The notes under the pieces are model-generated. The model saw only the letters and a program-made list of their open reading frames with translations, searched no databases and was not told where the DNA came from. Below, piece by piece: positions 55,578 to 64,000 of a DNA stretch of 64,000 bases; position 1 is the stretch's first letter, and every line of letters starts with the position of its first letter. The DNA lies in assembly GCF_030814815.1 (NCBI RefSeq), contig NZ_JAUSVR010000002.1, forward strand, positions 62,001 through 126,000, given 5' to 3'. A program made the translations under genes and the position numbers. Source of the stretch: Ancylobacter amanitiformis. Lineage in GTDB: Bacteria > Pseudomonadota > Alphaproteobacteria > Rhizobiales > Xanthobacteraceae.

Positions 55578-55600
55578 CCGGGAGGCGCTGCGCCTCCCGG
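55578..55600 (+). terminator. Terminator downstream of the CbiM-like gene
   Basis: CCGGGAGGCG (55578-55587) and CGCCTCCCGG (55591-55600) make a perfect 10-bp stem with a CTG loop, 21 bases after the stop, followed by TTCCCCTT. It may also serve the converging permease gene at 55614. Confidence 0.65.
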
Positions 55601-55613
55601 TTCCCCTTGCGGT

Positions 55614-57044
55614 TCAGACGCTGATCCGCCCCGTCGCGAGGCCATAGAAGGCCAGCACGGCCCCGCCCGCCGCCACCGCGAAGAGCAGCGCCTCCGCCGG
55701 GGAGAACACCCGGTGGCCCCGCTCGCGCTGGGCGATGACGAACAGCACCGTGCCGGGCGCATAGATCACCAGCGACAGCAGCAGGAATTTCAGCCCGCCA
55801 GCATAGATCAGTCCGGCGGCATAGAGCGTGGCGAGACTGGCGCGCACCAGGTCGACATGGCGGCCCTTCGGCTCCCGCACATAGGTTTCGCCGTGCAGCG
55901 CGAGTTTCAGCGCATAGGCGGCGACGAGGAAATAGGGCAGCAGGATCATCGAGGACGTCAGCTTGAGCGCCAGCAGGAAGGCCTGTTCGGCGAACAGCGT
56001 CAGGATCAGGAAAATCTGGATCAGGCTGTTGGTCAGCCACAGCGCGGCGAACGGCACCTTGTTGCGGTTCTCCGCCGCCAGAAACGCCGGCATGCTCTCC
56101 ATCTTCGCCGCGGAATAGAGCACCTCCGCCGCCAGCAGCGACCAGGAGAGATAGGCGCCCAGCACGGAGACGATGAGCCCGAGGCTGATGAATACCGCGC
56201 CCCATGGCCCGACCAGCGCGGCCAGCACGCCGGCCATGGAGGGATTGCGCAGTTCCGCCAGATCCGGCCGCAGCATCACGCCATAGGACAGCATCGTCAC
56301 CAGCACGAGCAGGCACAGCACGCCAAGGAAGCCGAGCAGCGTGGCGAGGCCCACATCCGAGCGTTTCCGTGCATAGCGCGAATAGACGCTGGCGCCCTCG
56401 ATGCCGACGAAGACGAACACCGTCACCAGCATGGTGCCGCGCACCTGCGCGAACAGGCCTTCGCTCTCCAGCCCCGGCCCGCCGTAGAAATTCACGGCGA
56501 AGATGTCGGCCTTGAAGCCGAACCCGACGAAGACGAGGAAGATCAGGATCGGGATGATCTTGGCGACCGTCACAACCGTGTTGATGAAGGCTGCCTCGCG
56601 CACGCCGCGCAGGATGAGGAAGTGCACCACCCACACGCCGACCGAGGAGATCGCCACCGCCGTCACGGTGTTTCCGTCACCCAGAACCGGGAACAGCGCC
56701 CCCAGCGTCGACTTGATCAGCACCCAGTACGAGACATTGCCCAGGCAGCACACGGTCCAGTAGCCGAGCGCCGAGAGGAAACCGAGATAATTGCCGAAGC
56801 CGGCCTTGGCATAGGCATAGACGCCCGCGTCCAGCTCCGGCTTGCGGCGCGACAGCGTCTGGAACACGAAGGCCAGCATCAGCATGCCCCCGCCCGCGAT
56901 GCCCCAGGCGATGATTGCCCCGAGCCCGCCGGTGACGCGCCCGAAGGTCTGCGGCAGCGAGAAGATGCCCGCCCCGACCATGGAGCCCACGACCATGGCG
57001 GACAGCGTCGGCAGGGCGAATTTCTGCGGCGAGGGTTCGGTCAT
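55614..57044 (-). CDS. APC-family antiporter, second ArcD-like protein
   Basis: Inner-membrane transporter of 476 residues, about twelve helices. The start [18 protein letters not shown] is the APA (basic amino acid/polyamine antiporter) motif, and [19 protein letters not shown] matches the ArcD paralogue next door. It is about as long as that paralogue and lies 69 bases after arcA on the same strand. Arginine/ornithine or another basic amino-acid exchange is likely; it may carry a different amino acid. Start ATG 57044. Confidence 0.87.
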   Translation of the reverse strand: MTEPSPQKFALPTLSAMVVGSMVGAGIFSLPQTFGRVTGGLGAIIAWGIAGGGMLMLAFVFQTLSRRKPELDAGVYAYAKAGFGNYLGFLSALGYWTVCCLGNVSYWVLIKSTLGALFPVLGDGNTVTAVAISSVGVWVVHFLILRGVREAAFINTVVTVAKIIPILIFLVFVGFGFKADIFAVNFYGGPGLESEGLFAQVRGTMLVTVFVFVGIEGASVYSRYARKRSDVGLATLLGFLGVLCLLVLVTMLSYGVMLRPDLAELRNPSMAGVLAALVGPWGAVFISLGLIVSVLGAYLSWSLLAAEVLYSAAKMESMPAFLAAENRNKVPFAALWLTNSLIQIFLILTLFAEQAFLLALKLTSSMILLPYFLVAAYALKLALHGETYVREPKGRHVDLVRASLATLYAAGLIYAGGLKFLLLSLVIYAPGTVLFVIAQRERGHRVFSPAEALLFAVAAGGAVLAFYGLATGRISV

Positions 57045-57078
57045 CGGGGTTCCTGAAACGGCCACTCAGCGAACTTTT

Positions 57079-57099
57079 CCTCTCCCCGTCGGGGAGAGG
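57079..57099 (-). terminator. Hairpin between arcA and the second antiporter
   Basis: CCTCTCCCC (57079-57087) and GGGGAGAGG (57091-57099) form a perfect 9-bp stem with a GTC loop, 14 bases beyond the arcA stop. It looks like the small GC-rich repeat hairpins frequent in this order and may lower expression of the antiporter. Confidence 0.45.
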
Positions 57100-57113
57100 G
57101 AGCTTCCTCCGCC

Positions 57114-58349
57114 TCAGAAGTCCACCGCGTCGCGGATGATCGGGCAGGTCATGCAGTGGCCGCCGCCGCGGCCGCGGCCGAGCTCGGAGCCGTCGATGGT
57201 GATAACCTCGATACCGGCCTTGCGCAGCAGCGTGTTGGCGTAGGTGTTGCGGTCATAGGCGAACACCACGCCCGGAGAGGCGCAGACCAGGTTGGCGCCG
57301 GAATCCCACTGGGTGCGTTCGCGCATGTAGTCGTTGCCGCCGGTCTCGACGACGCGCAGTTCCTTCAGGCCCAGCGCCTCGCGAACGGTCTCGACCAGGC
57401 CCTTGTCCTTGGAAAGCTCGACCCCGCCCTTGCCGTCCGGGCGGTAGGAGAAGCACTCGATCTTGTCGACGATGTCGGGGTAGAGCAGCACGCAGTCGCG
57501 GTCGGCGAAGGTGAAGACGGTGTCGAGATGCATGGCCGCGCGCAGCTTCGGCATGGCCGCGACGATGACGCGCTCGGCCGCGCCCTGGGCGAACAGCGCC
57601 GCTGCCGCCTGGCTGATCGCCTGGCGCGAGGTGCGCTCGCTCATGCCGATGAGCACATTGCCCTTGCCGATCGGCATCACGTCGCCGCCTTCCAGCGTGG
57701 CCATGCCCCAATCCTGCGTCGGGTCGCCCCACCACACCTTCACCTGGCCGGCGAAGTCGGGGTGGAACTTGTAGATCGCGGTGGTGAGGATGGTTTCCTC
57801 GTGCCGTGCCGGCCAGTAGAGCGGGTTGAGCGTGACGCCGCCATAGATCCAGCAGGTGGTGTCGCGGGTATAGAGCGTGTTCGGCAGCGGCGGCAGCAGA
57901 TATTCGTTCACCCCGGCCGCGTCGCGGATCAGGTCGAGAGTGGCCCCGCCGATGGTCTCGGGGAACTCATAGGTCGACAGGCCGCCAATCAGCGTCTCGG
58001 CGAGCTGGCGGTTCGGCAGGCCGTCGAGATAGGAGCGGACCTCGTCGACGAAGCCGAGGCCGATCTGGTTCGGCACCACCTGGTTGTCGAGGATCCATTT
58101 CTTGGCTTCCGGGATCGCCACGGTCTCGGTCAGCAGGTTGTGCATTTCCACGACGTCGATGCCGCGCTCGCGCATCTTGCTGACGAAGTCGAAATGATCG
58201 CGCTTGGCGACGTCGACCCACAGCACGTCGTCGAACAGCAACTGGTCGCAATTGCTGGGCGTCAGGCGCTGGTGGGCGCGGCCGGGCGCGCAGACCATGA
58301 CCTTGCGCAGCTGGCCGACCTCGGAATGCACGCCGAATTTCGTTTCCAT
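57114..58349 (-). CDS. arcA: Arginine deiminase
   Basis: Hydrolyses arginine to citrulline and ammonia, first step of the arginine deiminase pathway. The 411-residue protein contains the catalytic Cys399 in [12 protein letters not shown], the His in [14 protein letters not shown], and the acidic residues in [13 protein letters not shown] and [12 protein letters not shown]. It opens with [20 protein letters not shown], the ADI fold start. Start ATG 58349, 26 bases after the arcD stop. Normally arcB and arcC follow; none is found in this window. Confidence 0.96.
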   Translation of the reverse strand: METKFGVHSEVGQLRKVMVCAPGRAHQRLTPSNCDQLLFDDVLWVDVAKRDHFDFVSKMRERGIDVVEMHNLLTETVAIPEAKKWILDNQVVPNQIGLGFVDEVRSYLDGLPNRQLAETLIGGLSTYEFPETIGGATLDLIRDAAGVNEYLLPPLPNTLYTRDTTCWIYGGVTLNPLYWPARHEETILTTAIYKFHPDFAGQVKVWWGDPTQDWGMATLEGGDVMPIGKGNVLIGMSERTSRQAISQAAAALFAQGAAERVIVAAMPKLRAAMHLDTVFTFADRDCVLLYPDIVDKIECFSYRPDGKGGVELSKDKGLVETVREALGLKELRVVETGGNDYMRERTQWDSGANLVCASPGVVFAYDRNTYANTLLRKAGIEVITIDGSELGRGRGGGHCMTCPIIRDAVDF

Positions 58350-58375
58350 AGTGAGGCTCCCGATGCTTGTTCTTG

Positions 58376-59812
58376 TCAGGGTGTGATGATGCCGGTGAGA
58401 AGGCCGTAGGTGCCGATGGCACCCGCCACCACGGTCACGCCGAAGATCACCAGCTCGATGGGGGTGAACAGGCGCGCCTTCTGCTCGCGGCGGGCCCAGA
58501 CGTAGAGGATGATGGTGCCCGGCACGAACAGCACGGCCACCAGCAGCACGTATTTCAGGCCGGCGGCGACGAACATGAACAGCGTGTAGATCACGGCGAT
58601 CCAGGCGAAGATCTGGTCGCGCCCACGCTCATTCGGCGTCGTCTCGTAGCCGACGCCGCTGCGCGCCAGCAGCACGCCATAGCCCGCCACCAGCAGGTAG
58701 GGCAGCAGCGACGTCACGCTGGTCATGTCGAGCATGAAGTTGAAGGCGTCGCGCGACCAGTAGGTGGAAATGACGAACAGAGAGACGACGATATTGGTCA
58801 TCCAGAGCGCGTTGGCCGGCACGCGGTTGCCGTTCTGCGCCGCGAACAGCTTGGGCATGTCGTTGGACTTGGCGGCGGCGAACAGCACTTCCGCGCAGAT
58901 CAGCGACCAGGCGAGATAGGCGCCGAGCACCGAGACCAGCACGCCGATGGAGATGAAGATCGCGCCCCAGTGCCCGACAACGAGTTCCAGCGCGCCGGCC
59001 AGCGAGGGGTTTGCCACGCCGGCGATCGCCGCGCGGGGTGCCGTGGCATAGGGCAGCATGGTAACGGCCACCATCAGGCCGGTCACGGCGACGAAGCCGA
59101 GAATGGTGGCGGAGCCGACATCCGAGCGCTTCTTGGCGAAGCGGGAATAGACGCTGGCGCCCTCGATGCCGAGGAACACGAACACCGTGATCAGCATGGT
59201 GTCGCGCACCTGCGCCAGCAGGGTCTTTTCCGGCATGCCCACGCCGCCGAAGAAGTTCTCGGAGAACTGCGCATAATTGAAGAAGAAGACGAAGGCGAGG
59301 ATCGCCACGATCAGCGGCACGATCTTGGCGATGGTGACGACCATGTTGACGAAGGTCGCCTGCTCGACGCCGCGCAGGATCATGAAGTGGAACAGCCAGA
59401 TACCGGCCAGCGACACGATGATCGCGGTGGCGGTGCTGCCGTCGCCGAACAGCTCCGGGAAGAAGCGGCCGAGCGTCGAGCCGATCAGCACCCAGTAGAA
59501 CACGTTGCCCAGGCAACTGCCGAGCCAGTAACCGAAGGCCGAGAGGAAGCCCATATAGTCGCCGAAGCCCGCCTTGGCATAGGCGAACACGCCGGAATCG
59601 ATGTCCGGCCGCTTTTCCGCCAGCGCCTGGAACACGCGGGCCAGCATGTACATGCCGGTGCCGGCGATCGCCCAGGCGATGATGGCGCCGAACGGGCCCG
59701 TCGCCGTGGCGAAACGGCCCGGCAGGTTGAAGATGCCGGCGCCGACCATCGAGCCGACGACCATGGCGGTGAGCGAGAAAAGGGAGAGCTTGCCGACCGA
59801 CTTGTCAGCCAT
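58376..59812 (-). CDS. arcD: Arginine/ornithine antiporter
   Basis: Inner-membrane APC-type transporter of 478 residues, about twelve helices. The opening [20 protein letters not shown] and the ArcD marker [20 protein letters not shown] identify it as an arginine-ornithine exchanger. It precedes arcA. The start ATG 59812 (MADKSVGK) is preferred over 59824, as it fits the alignment with the second antiporter. It diverges from an AraC-type regulator. Confidence 0.92.
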   Translation of the reverse strand: MADKSVGKLSLFSLTAMVVGSMVGAGIFNLPGRFATATGPFGAIIAWAIAGTGMYMLARVFQALAEKRPDIDSGVFAYAKAGFGDYMGFLSAFGYWLGSCLGNVFYWVLIGSTLGRFFPELFGDGSTATAIIVSLAGIWLFHFMILRGVEQATFVNMVVTIAKIVPLIVAILAFVFFFNYAQFSENFFGGVGMPEKTLLAQVRDTMLITVFVFLGIEGASVYSRFAKKRSDVGSATILGFVAVTGLMVAVTMLPYATAPRAAIAGVANPSLAGALELVVGHWGAIFISIGVLVSVLGAYLAWSLICAEVLFAAAKSNDMPKLFAAQNGNRVPANALWMTNIVVSLFVISTYWSRDAFNFMLDMTSVTSLLPYLLVAGYGVLLARSGVGYETTPNERGRDQIFAWIAVIYTLFMFVAAGLKYVLLVAVLFVPGTIILYVWARREQKARLFTPIELVIFGVTVVAGAIGTYGLLTGIITP

Positions 59813-60354
59813 GATGCGCCTCATCGAGCGAGGAAGGAGGGCGGAATTCCACCCAGCGAGCCGGAATTCTCGGAGTCCCAGTCATGATGCGACGGGCGTC
59901 GAATAAAAGCGTGTCATGATACGCCATTTTATCGGAGGCGCATCTGTCGTGTATTTTGCAATAGCTAGCAGGATGGGCCGATTTATCCCGCAATGCAGCA
60001 ATTGTATTTGATATTATACATGCAGTTCGAGCGCGTCGCCTGGCGCAGGGAGCCGGCGGGCGGGCGTGTCGGCCGCGCCGGGGGCGCCTCTTGGCATGTG
60101 TGAAGCTGATCGGGCGCAAGGGATGGTTCGGCGAATGGGGGCGATCGAGTGGCGCATCTTCAGAGCGATGCCCGTGCGGGCGCCGTCAGCCTGTTTGCTG
60201 GCAGAGGAATGGCGCAAAGCGAAGCCGGGCATGATAACTGGATACAGCGTGTGACAATGCGCGATAGCCATGGCTACCCGTCGAGCGGCGGCACGCCCGG
60301 CGATGCGGGGTGCGCGAAGATTCGGGCGGTCGGTGGACGGGAAGTGATTGGGGC
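59813..60354. other. Divergent spacer between arcD and the AraC regulator
   Basis: A spacer of 542 bases containing AT-rich runs. TATAAT lies on the minus strand at 60018-60013, a possible -10 box for arcD, but no convincing -35 was seen. No FNR box (TTGAT-N4-ATCAA) was found by eye. No other gene was seen. Confidence 0.5.
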
Positions 60355-61434
60355 ATGTCCGAGTACCACAAGCTGGATATCGATTTTCGCGACGTGCTCA
60401 CCGGGCTGCGCCCCGGCGAGCGCCTGCGCGGGGCCGAGGCACTGGGCGCAGGCGACGACATCTTCCGTGTGAAGGAGCACAATTACCGGCGCGTGGACGA
60501 TTACACGCTGCTGCATGTGCTCAATTTCGAGGCCGGGCAGCCCTACAGCCTGACGATCGCCCGGCAGGACCTCGTCTGCATCCAGGCCATCGTCTCCGGC
60601 AATTATCACCGCTGGATCGGCCAGCGGATGGATCTTGTCAGCCCGCATCTGCTGGAGATCAGCAACGTGCCGCAATCCGTCGTGGACGTGGGAGCGGGCG
60701 GCCGGCTGCGTGGCCTGCTGATCATCTGCGACCGGCGCCATCTGGTGGAACATTACCGGCTGAACGTCGATCGCCTGCCGGCCGCCTACCGGCCCATCTT
60801 CCTTTCGCGCACGGGCACGCCCGAGGTGCTGCATCTGCCGCTGTCCTCGACCGGCCTGCACCTGGTGGATCAGATCCTCACCTGCAAATATCAGGAACCG
60901 CTGCGCGGCATCTTTGTCGGCGCCAAGACGATCGAGATCATCTGCGACGTGGTCGCCCAGCTCGGCGCGATGCCCGGGCAGGGCGCGCCCCGCCCGGCCG
61001 GCCCGCGGCAGAAGGCGCGGGCGATCGAGGCGGCGGCGGAGATCTACCGGCGCGAGTTCGGCAGCCCGCCGACCATCGAGCAACTGGCGCAGCGCGTCGG
61101 GCTTAACCGCAATGAACTGACCAGCGGCTTTCGCGACGCCTTCGGCGTGACGCCCCATGCCTATGCGCTGGTTCAGCGCATGGAGCGGGCCCAGCAGATG
61201 CTGCGGGAGGGCCGGCTGTCCATCAGCGAGGTGGCCCGCCGCATCGGCTATGAAGGCTATTCCAGCTTCGCGCGGGCCTATCACGCCCATTACGGGCGTC
61301 CCCCCTCGCTCGACATTCCTGCGCTCGACATTCCTGCGCTCGACATTCCTGCGCTCGATGTCGCCGCGCCGGACATTCCGCCCCTGGACGTCCGCGCGTT
61401 CGATATGCCAGCCCTCGGGGTTCGCGACGAATAG
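60355..61434 (+). CDS. AraC-family transcriptional regulator with LDIPA repeats
   Basis: Regulator of 359 residues. Start ATG 60355 (MSEYHKLDIDFRDVLTGLRP) is chosen over 60310, since the domain begins just after it. A ligand-sensing N-terminal half is followed by an AraC helix-turn-helix pair near residues 240-320 (PPTIEQLAQRVGLNRNELTS; LSISEVARRIGYEGYSSFAR AYH pattern). The C-terminal tail (about 322-350) has three LDIPA repeats then degenerate copies. It diverges from arcD and probably controls the arginine deiminase genes; ArgR-like AraC proteins do so in Pseudomonas. Confidence 0.85.
   Translation: MSEYHKLDIDFRDVLTGLRPGERLRGAEALGAGDDIFRVKEHNYRRVDDYTLLHVLNFEAGQPYSLTIARQDLVCIQAIVSGNYHRWIGQRMDLVSPHLLEISNVPQSVVDVGAGGRLRGLLIICDRRHLVEHYRLNVDRLPAAYRPIFLSRTGTPEVLHLPLSSTGLHLVDQILTCKYQEPLRGIFVGAKTIEIICDVVAQLGAMPGQGAPRPAGPRQKARAIEAAAEIYRREFGSPPTIEQLAQRVGLNRNELTSGFRDAFGVTPHAYALVQRMERAQQMLREGRLSISEVARRIGYEGYSSFARAYHAHYGRPPSLDIPALDIPALDIPALDVAAPDIPPLDVRAFDMPALGVRDE
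61307..61366 (+). repeat. 15-bp tandem repeats in the regulator C-terminus
   Basis: Three exact units of CGCTCGACATTCCTG (61307-61321, 61322-61336, 61337-61351) are followed by a diverged fourth. They code LDIPA pentapeptides, frame kept. Confidence 0.9.
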
Positions 61435-61463
61435 GCGGGGGGTGGGGCTTGCCCGTCGGATCG

Positions 61464-62801
61464 CTACGCGACAGGTTCGTGCGCGGTTTCCGGCATCAGC
61501 CGCCAGATGACGAGCAGGCTCGTGAGGCTGGCGAGGACGACATAGGCGACCGGCGCCAGCGGGCTATCCAGCGCGCTGGTGAGCCAGACGGCGATGAAGG
61601 GCGCGAAACCGCCGAACGTGGCGGTGGCGAGCGCATAGGAAATCGACGACCAGCGCGAACGGTCCAGCGTATCGAACAGTTCGACCGTCACCGCCGGCCC
61701 GGGTCCCGAATACAGCGCGATGGCAACGCCGAACAGGGCCTGCACGAGAAGAGCCATCGCGAGGCTCTGGGTGTGGAGGACGCTCCAGAATCCCGGCAAC
61801 ACCAGCACCAGCACGGCGAGGCACGAGGCGATGAGGAACGGGCGCCGGCCATAGCGGTCCGACAATCGCCCGACGAGCGGCACCAGCAGCACGATGATCG
61901 CCGTGCAGAGCGCGGTCGACCAGCCCGCCTCGGCGGGACTGAGGCCAGCCTGTTTCTGCGTGAAGATCGGAAAGTAGATGACGAGGACGTAGAAGCAGAC
62001 CGTCCAGTGGATGGTGAAGCCGAACACCGTGAGACCCGGCCGCCGCACACGGTCGAGCAGCGGGCCGGAGCCCCGCGTGCGGCGTGTCCGCGCCTGCCGA
62101 TAGACCGGGGTCTCGTCAATGCCCGCGCGCAGCCACAACGCGAGGAGGCCGAGCACGGCACCGAGCAGGAAGGGCACGCGCCAGCCCCACGCCGCCATCT
62201 CCTCGACCGACAGCAGGCTGCCGAGCAGCGCGGCGGCGGCGCTGGCGAGGCCGCTGCCCAGCGCCACCGTGGCGGACAGGAAGCTGGTGGCAAAGCCGCG
62301 CCGGCCTCTGGGCGCCGATTCCAGCAGGAAGGCGCTCGCCACGCCCCATTCGCCGCCCGCCGAGAAGCCCTGGAACATGCGGGCCACCAGCAGCAGGATC
62401 GGCGCCAGCACGCCGATTCGGTCGTAGGCGGGGATGAGGCCGATCGCCAGCGTTGCCATCGCCATCAGGCTCGCCGCCAGCAGCAGCGCGGGCTTGCGCC
62501 CGCGTCTATCGCCGAGGCCCCCGAGCACGAGCCCGCCGAGCGGACGCATCACGAAGCTCACGCCGAACACCGCGAGCGTGGCGAGCAGCGCGGCATTCGC
62601 GCCGTGCTGCGGGAAAAAGGCTCGGGAAATATGGATCGCCAGCAGGCCGTAAATCGCGAAGTCGAACCATTCCAGCACGTTGCAGAGCATCACCGCGACC
62701 AGCGCCCGGCCGCGCCGGCGGGGAAGCGCCGAACTGGCGCGCGTCATCGGCACGAGGGTTGACGGATCGTCGCCGGGCGCTGATTGCGGGGCTTGGGTCA
62801 T
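61464..62801 (-). CDS. MHS-family major facilitator (metabolite/H+ symporter)
   Basis: Inner-membrane transporter of about 445 residues, twelve helices. It opens CNVLEWFDFAIYGLLAIHIS, the MHS motif, then GGLVLGGLGDRRGRKPALLL, and RMFQGFSAGGEWGVASAFLL, found in citrate, shikimate, proline/betaine and dicarboxylate symporters. Start may be ATG 62801 or 62816; the ribosome site is weak either way. It stops 29 bases after the convergent AraC regulator. The substrate is uncertain. Confidence 0.88.
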   Translation of the reverse strand: MTQAPQSAPGDDPSTLVPMTRASSALPRRRGRALVAVMLCNVLEWFDFAIYGLLAIHISRAFFPQHGANAALLATLAVFGVSFVMRPLGGLVLGGLGDRRGRKPALLLAASLMAMATLAIGLIPAYDRIGVLAPILLLVARMFQGFSAGGEWGVASAFLLESAPRGRRGFATSFLSATVALGSGLASAAAALLGSLLSVEEMAAWGWRVPFLLGAVLGLLALWLRAGIDETPVYRQARTRRTRGSGPLLDRVRRPGLTVFGFTIHWTVCFYVLVIYFPIFTQKQAGLSPAEAGWSTALCTAIIVLLVPLVGRLSDRYGRRPFLIASCLAVLVLVLPGFWSVLHTQSLAMALLVQALFGVAIALYSGPGPAVTVELFDTLDRSRWSSISYALATATFGGFAPFIAVWLTSALDSPLAPVAYVVLASLTSLLVIWRLMPETAHEPVA

Positions 62802-63229
62802 GAGCCTCGCGGACATGGTGAGGTGATGCGCCCTCAAGGCACCACAGCCGCCGCGCCGTGGCAAGCGGTGCCGCCGCGCCGCGCCGGCTATGCCGGCTCA
62901 CCTCTACAACCCAGGGTGTCCTCACCGCGGGCGCCGACGGAGTGGGCCGGCGTGGCGGAATCCTCCGCCATTGTCCATTCAAGATGGAAAGACAACGTGC
63001 GGCGTCTTGAGGAATGCTGGGTTAGCGGTCGCGCCGCCCCGTTTTCGCCACATTCTAGCCGCGGCGACCACAAAAGTGTGTCGCGGAAGCCACGCAAGCG
63101 GCGATATGTGCCGCCGGGCGTGCGGACCCGTCGAAATCTAGGAGAAAATTGCCGAGAATGTGTGGGATGAGAGCTTCAAGCGTTGCCGAGTGCGTTTTCA
63201 GATACGCTCGTTCACATTAGGGCCACAGC
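62802..63229. other. Gene-free spacer before the HAD phosphatase
   Basis: A divergent spacer of 428 bases. An imperfect hairpin (CCGCGgCGAC near 63059-63068 and GTCGCGG at 63080-63086) is visible. No gene or riboswitch was recognised; the many short frames lack a plausible ribosome site or protein pattern. Confidence 0.5.
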
Positions 63230-63925
63230 ATGGATATGGCGCTTCGCCCACATTTCGCAATGGACTTTGACGGCACCATCTGCCCGTCCGATGCTACGGA
63301 TTCGTTGTTCGACACTTTTGCGACACCGGAATGGCGTGCGATCGAGGATAGGTGCGTCGCGGGCGAAATGACGTCGCGCGAGTGCATTTCCCGTGAGGTG
63401 GAGCTGTTCCGGGCCACGCCGAAAGAGCTGGAGCAGGCCATCGCCAAGCTGAGCATCGATCCCGACGTCCCCGATTTCGTTGCCGCCGCGCGTCGCTATG
63501 GCGCCACCGTTTCGGTCGTCTCCGACGGTTTCGATCTGTTCATCCATCCGCTGCTGCGTGCCGCCGGCCTCGACCTGCCGGTGAGCGCCAACACCATGCT
63601 GCAGATGGGCGCGGATGGCTGGAAGGCAGCCTTCGCCAATGGCGCGGAAGGCTGCGGCAGCGGCACCTGCAAGTGCAAGGCGACGAGCGGGCGGCATCCG
63701 CTGGTGCTGATCGGTGACGGGCGGTCGGATTTCTGCCTCGCCCGGCGTGCCGACTTCGTGCTCGCCAAGGGCAAGCTCGCCACGTACTGCGCGCAAGAGG
63801 GCATCCCGCACATCGCCATCACGAATTTCGCCGACGCGCTGGCCCTGCTGCCGACGATCATGGCGGAGATCCGCCCGACCATTCCCACGTCCCTCGACGT
63901 GTCATTCGAGAGCAGCAATGCGTGA
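63230..63925 (+). CDS. HAD-IB phosphatase (MtnX-like)
   Basis: Haloacid-dehalogenase-type phosphatase of 231 residues. Motif I is MDFDGTICPSD, motif II is VVSDGFD, and motif IV is LIGDGRSDFCLA, all intact. The order and the long cap region resemble MtnX (2-hydroxy-3-keto-5-methylthiopentenyl-phosphate phosphatase) of methionine salvage, but no other salvage gene is in the window. The cysteine-rich EGCGSGTCKCKA segment (about residues 141-152) is unusual. An ATG at 63230 has AGGG upstream. Confidence 0.75.
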   Translation: MDMALRPHFAMDFDGTICPSDATDSLFDTFATPEWRAIEDRCVAGEMTSRECISREVELFRATPKELEQAIAKLSIDPDVPDFVAAARRYGATVSVVSDGFDLFIHPLLRAAGLDLPVSANTMLQMGADGWKAAFANGAEGCGSGTCKCKATSGRHPLVLIGDGRSDFCLARRADFVLAKGKLATYCAQEGIPHIAITNFADALALLPTIMAEIRPTIPTSLDVSFESSNA

Positions 63926-64000
63926 TCGCAGCCGCGTCATCGATGTGCGCCGTGCGGCCGACGAGCGCCTTTGCGCGCTCCCGTTCGCCGGCGCTGCATG
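63918..64000 (+). CDS. Start of a protein-coding gene cut by the right edge
   Basis: An ATG at 63918 overlaps the phosphatase stop by 8 bases (ATGCGTGA) and stays open to the window end, giving MRDRSRVIDVRRAADERLCA and further residues. Only 27 codons are visible. No family can be named. The overlap implies the same operon. Confidence 0.4.
   Translation, partial: MRDRSRVIDVRRAADERLCALPFAGAA

Noticed and set aside
59813-60354. An FNR/anaerobic control site before arcD
   Set aside because: TTGATATTATACAT has only one matching half-site, so no FNR box was called.
62888-63183. Short plus-strand frames before the HAD phosphatase, and a SAM riboswitch there
   Set aside because: No ribosome site, protein pattern or aptamer core could be supported.

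Overview
The window is high-GC DNA packed with genes on both strands, and the gene content points to an alphaproteobacterium of the order Hyphomicrobiales. The best guess is the Xanthobacteraceae (an Ancylobacter, Starkeya or Xanthobacter relative). The basis is a rhizobial-type glyoxylate-shunt regulator, an Irr-like site before a TonB system, a FixJ/NodW-type response regulator and repeats of a kind common in that order. This is inference from gene content only. No rRNA, tRNA, CRISPR array, insertion sequence or prophage was recognised. The window looks like ordinary chromosome rather than a mobile island.

Layout. 1-2357: the start of an ABC-F ATPase (cut by the left edge) diverging from an FAD-linked oxidase. 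2376-5102: an exbB-exbD-tonB operon with a repeat-coded mini-ORF before tonB. 5157-10935: a dppABCDF peptide importer on the minus strand. 11207-24534: glutaryl-CoA dehydrogenase, methylglyoxal synthase, an Rrf2 regulator, a PIF1-like helicase, a DMT permease, succinate-semialdehyde dehydrogenase, an FtsK translocase with no visible membrane domain, an acetyltransferase, a nitroreductase and an MscS channel. 24799-30689: a glyoxylate-shunt block (malate synthase G, isocitrate lyase, a 79-residue protein and a divergent ScfR/RamB-like regulator with palindromic sites between). 30822-35733: a copper amine oxidase, an APC permease coupled to a 71-residue membrane protein, and a divergent AraC regulator. 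35767-41413: isochorismatase-like hydrolase, alpha/beta hydrolase, XapX protein, amidohydrolase and an MFS exporter. 41553-44300: a sensor kinase, a LuxR-type regulator and a stand-alone receiver. 44545-49969: DUF2188 protein, PHA-synthase-like hydrolase, CBS-BON protein, NAD synthetase and Nudix hydrolase. 50198-54539: a dimethylglycine/sarcosine-dehydrogenase-like enzyme overlapping a choline-kinase-like phosphotransferase, with a divergent DeoR regulator. 54622-55556: a cobalamin riboswitch controlling a lone CbiM-like protein. 55614-61434: arginine deiminase between two arginine/ornithine-type antiporters, with a divergent AraC regulator. 61464-64000: an MHS-family permease, a HAD phosphatase and the start of an overlapping gene cut by the right edge.

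Together the genes suggest a metabolically flexible heterotroph. It imports peptides, amines and amino acids, degrades lysine/tryptophan-type intermediates through glutaryl-CoA and GABA-type intermediates through succinate, and grows on C2 compounds by the glyoxylate shunt. A recurring oddity is the number of short tandem repeats with units of 12 to 30 bp, both inside coding sequences and next to gene ends. No single clearly new defence or mobile system was found. The items most worth a second look are the repeat mini-ORF before tonB, the lone riboswitch-controlled CbiM, the arc cluster without arcB or arcC, and the small membrane protein coupled to the amine permease.
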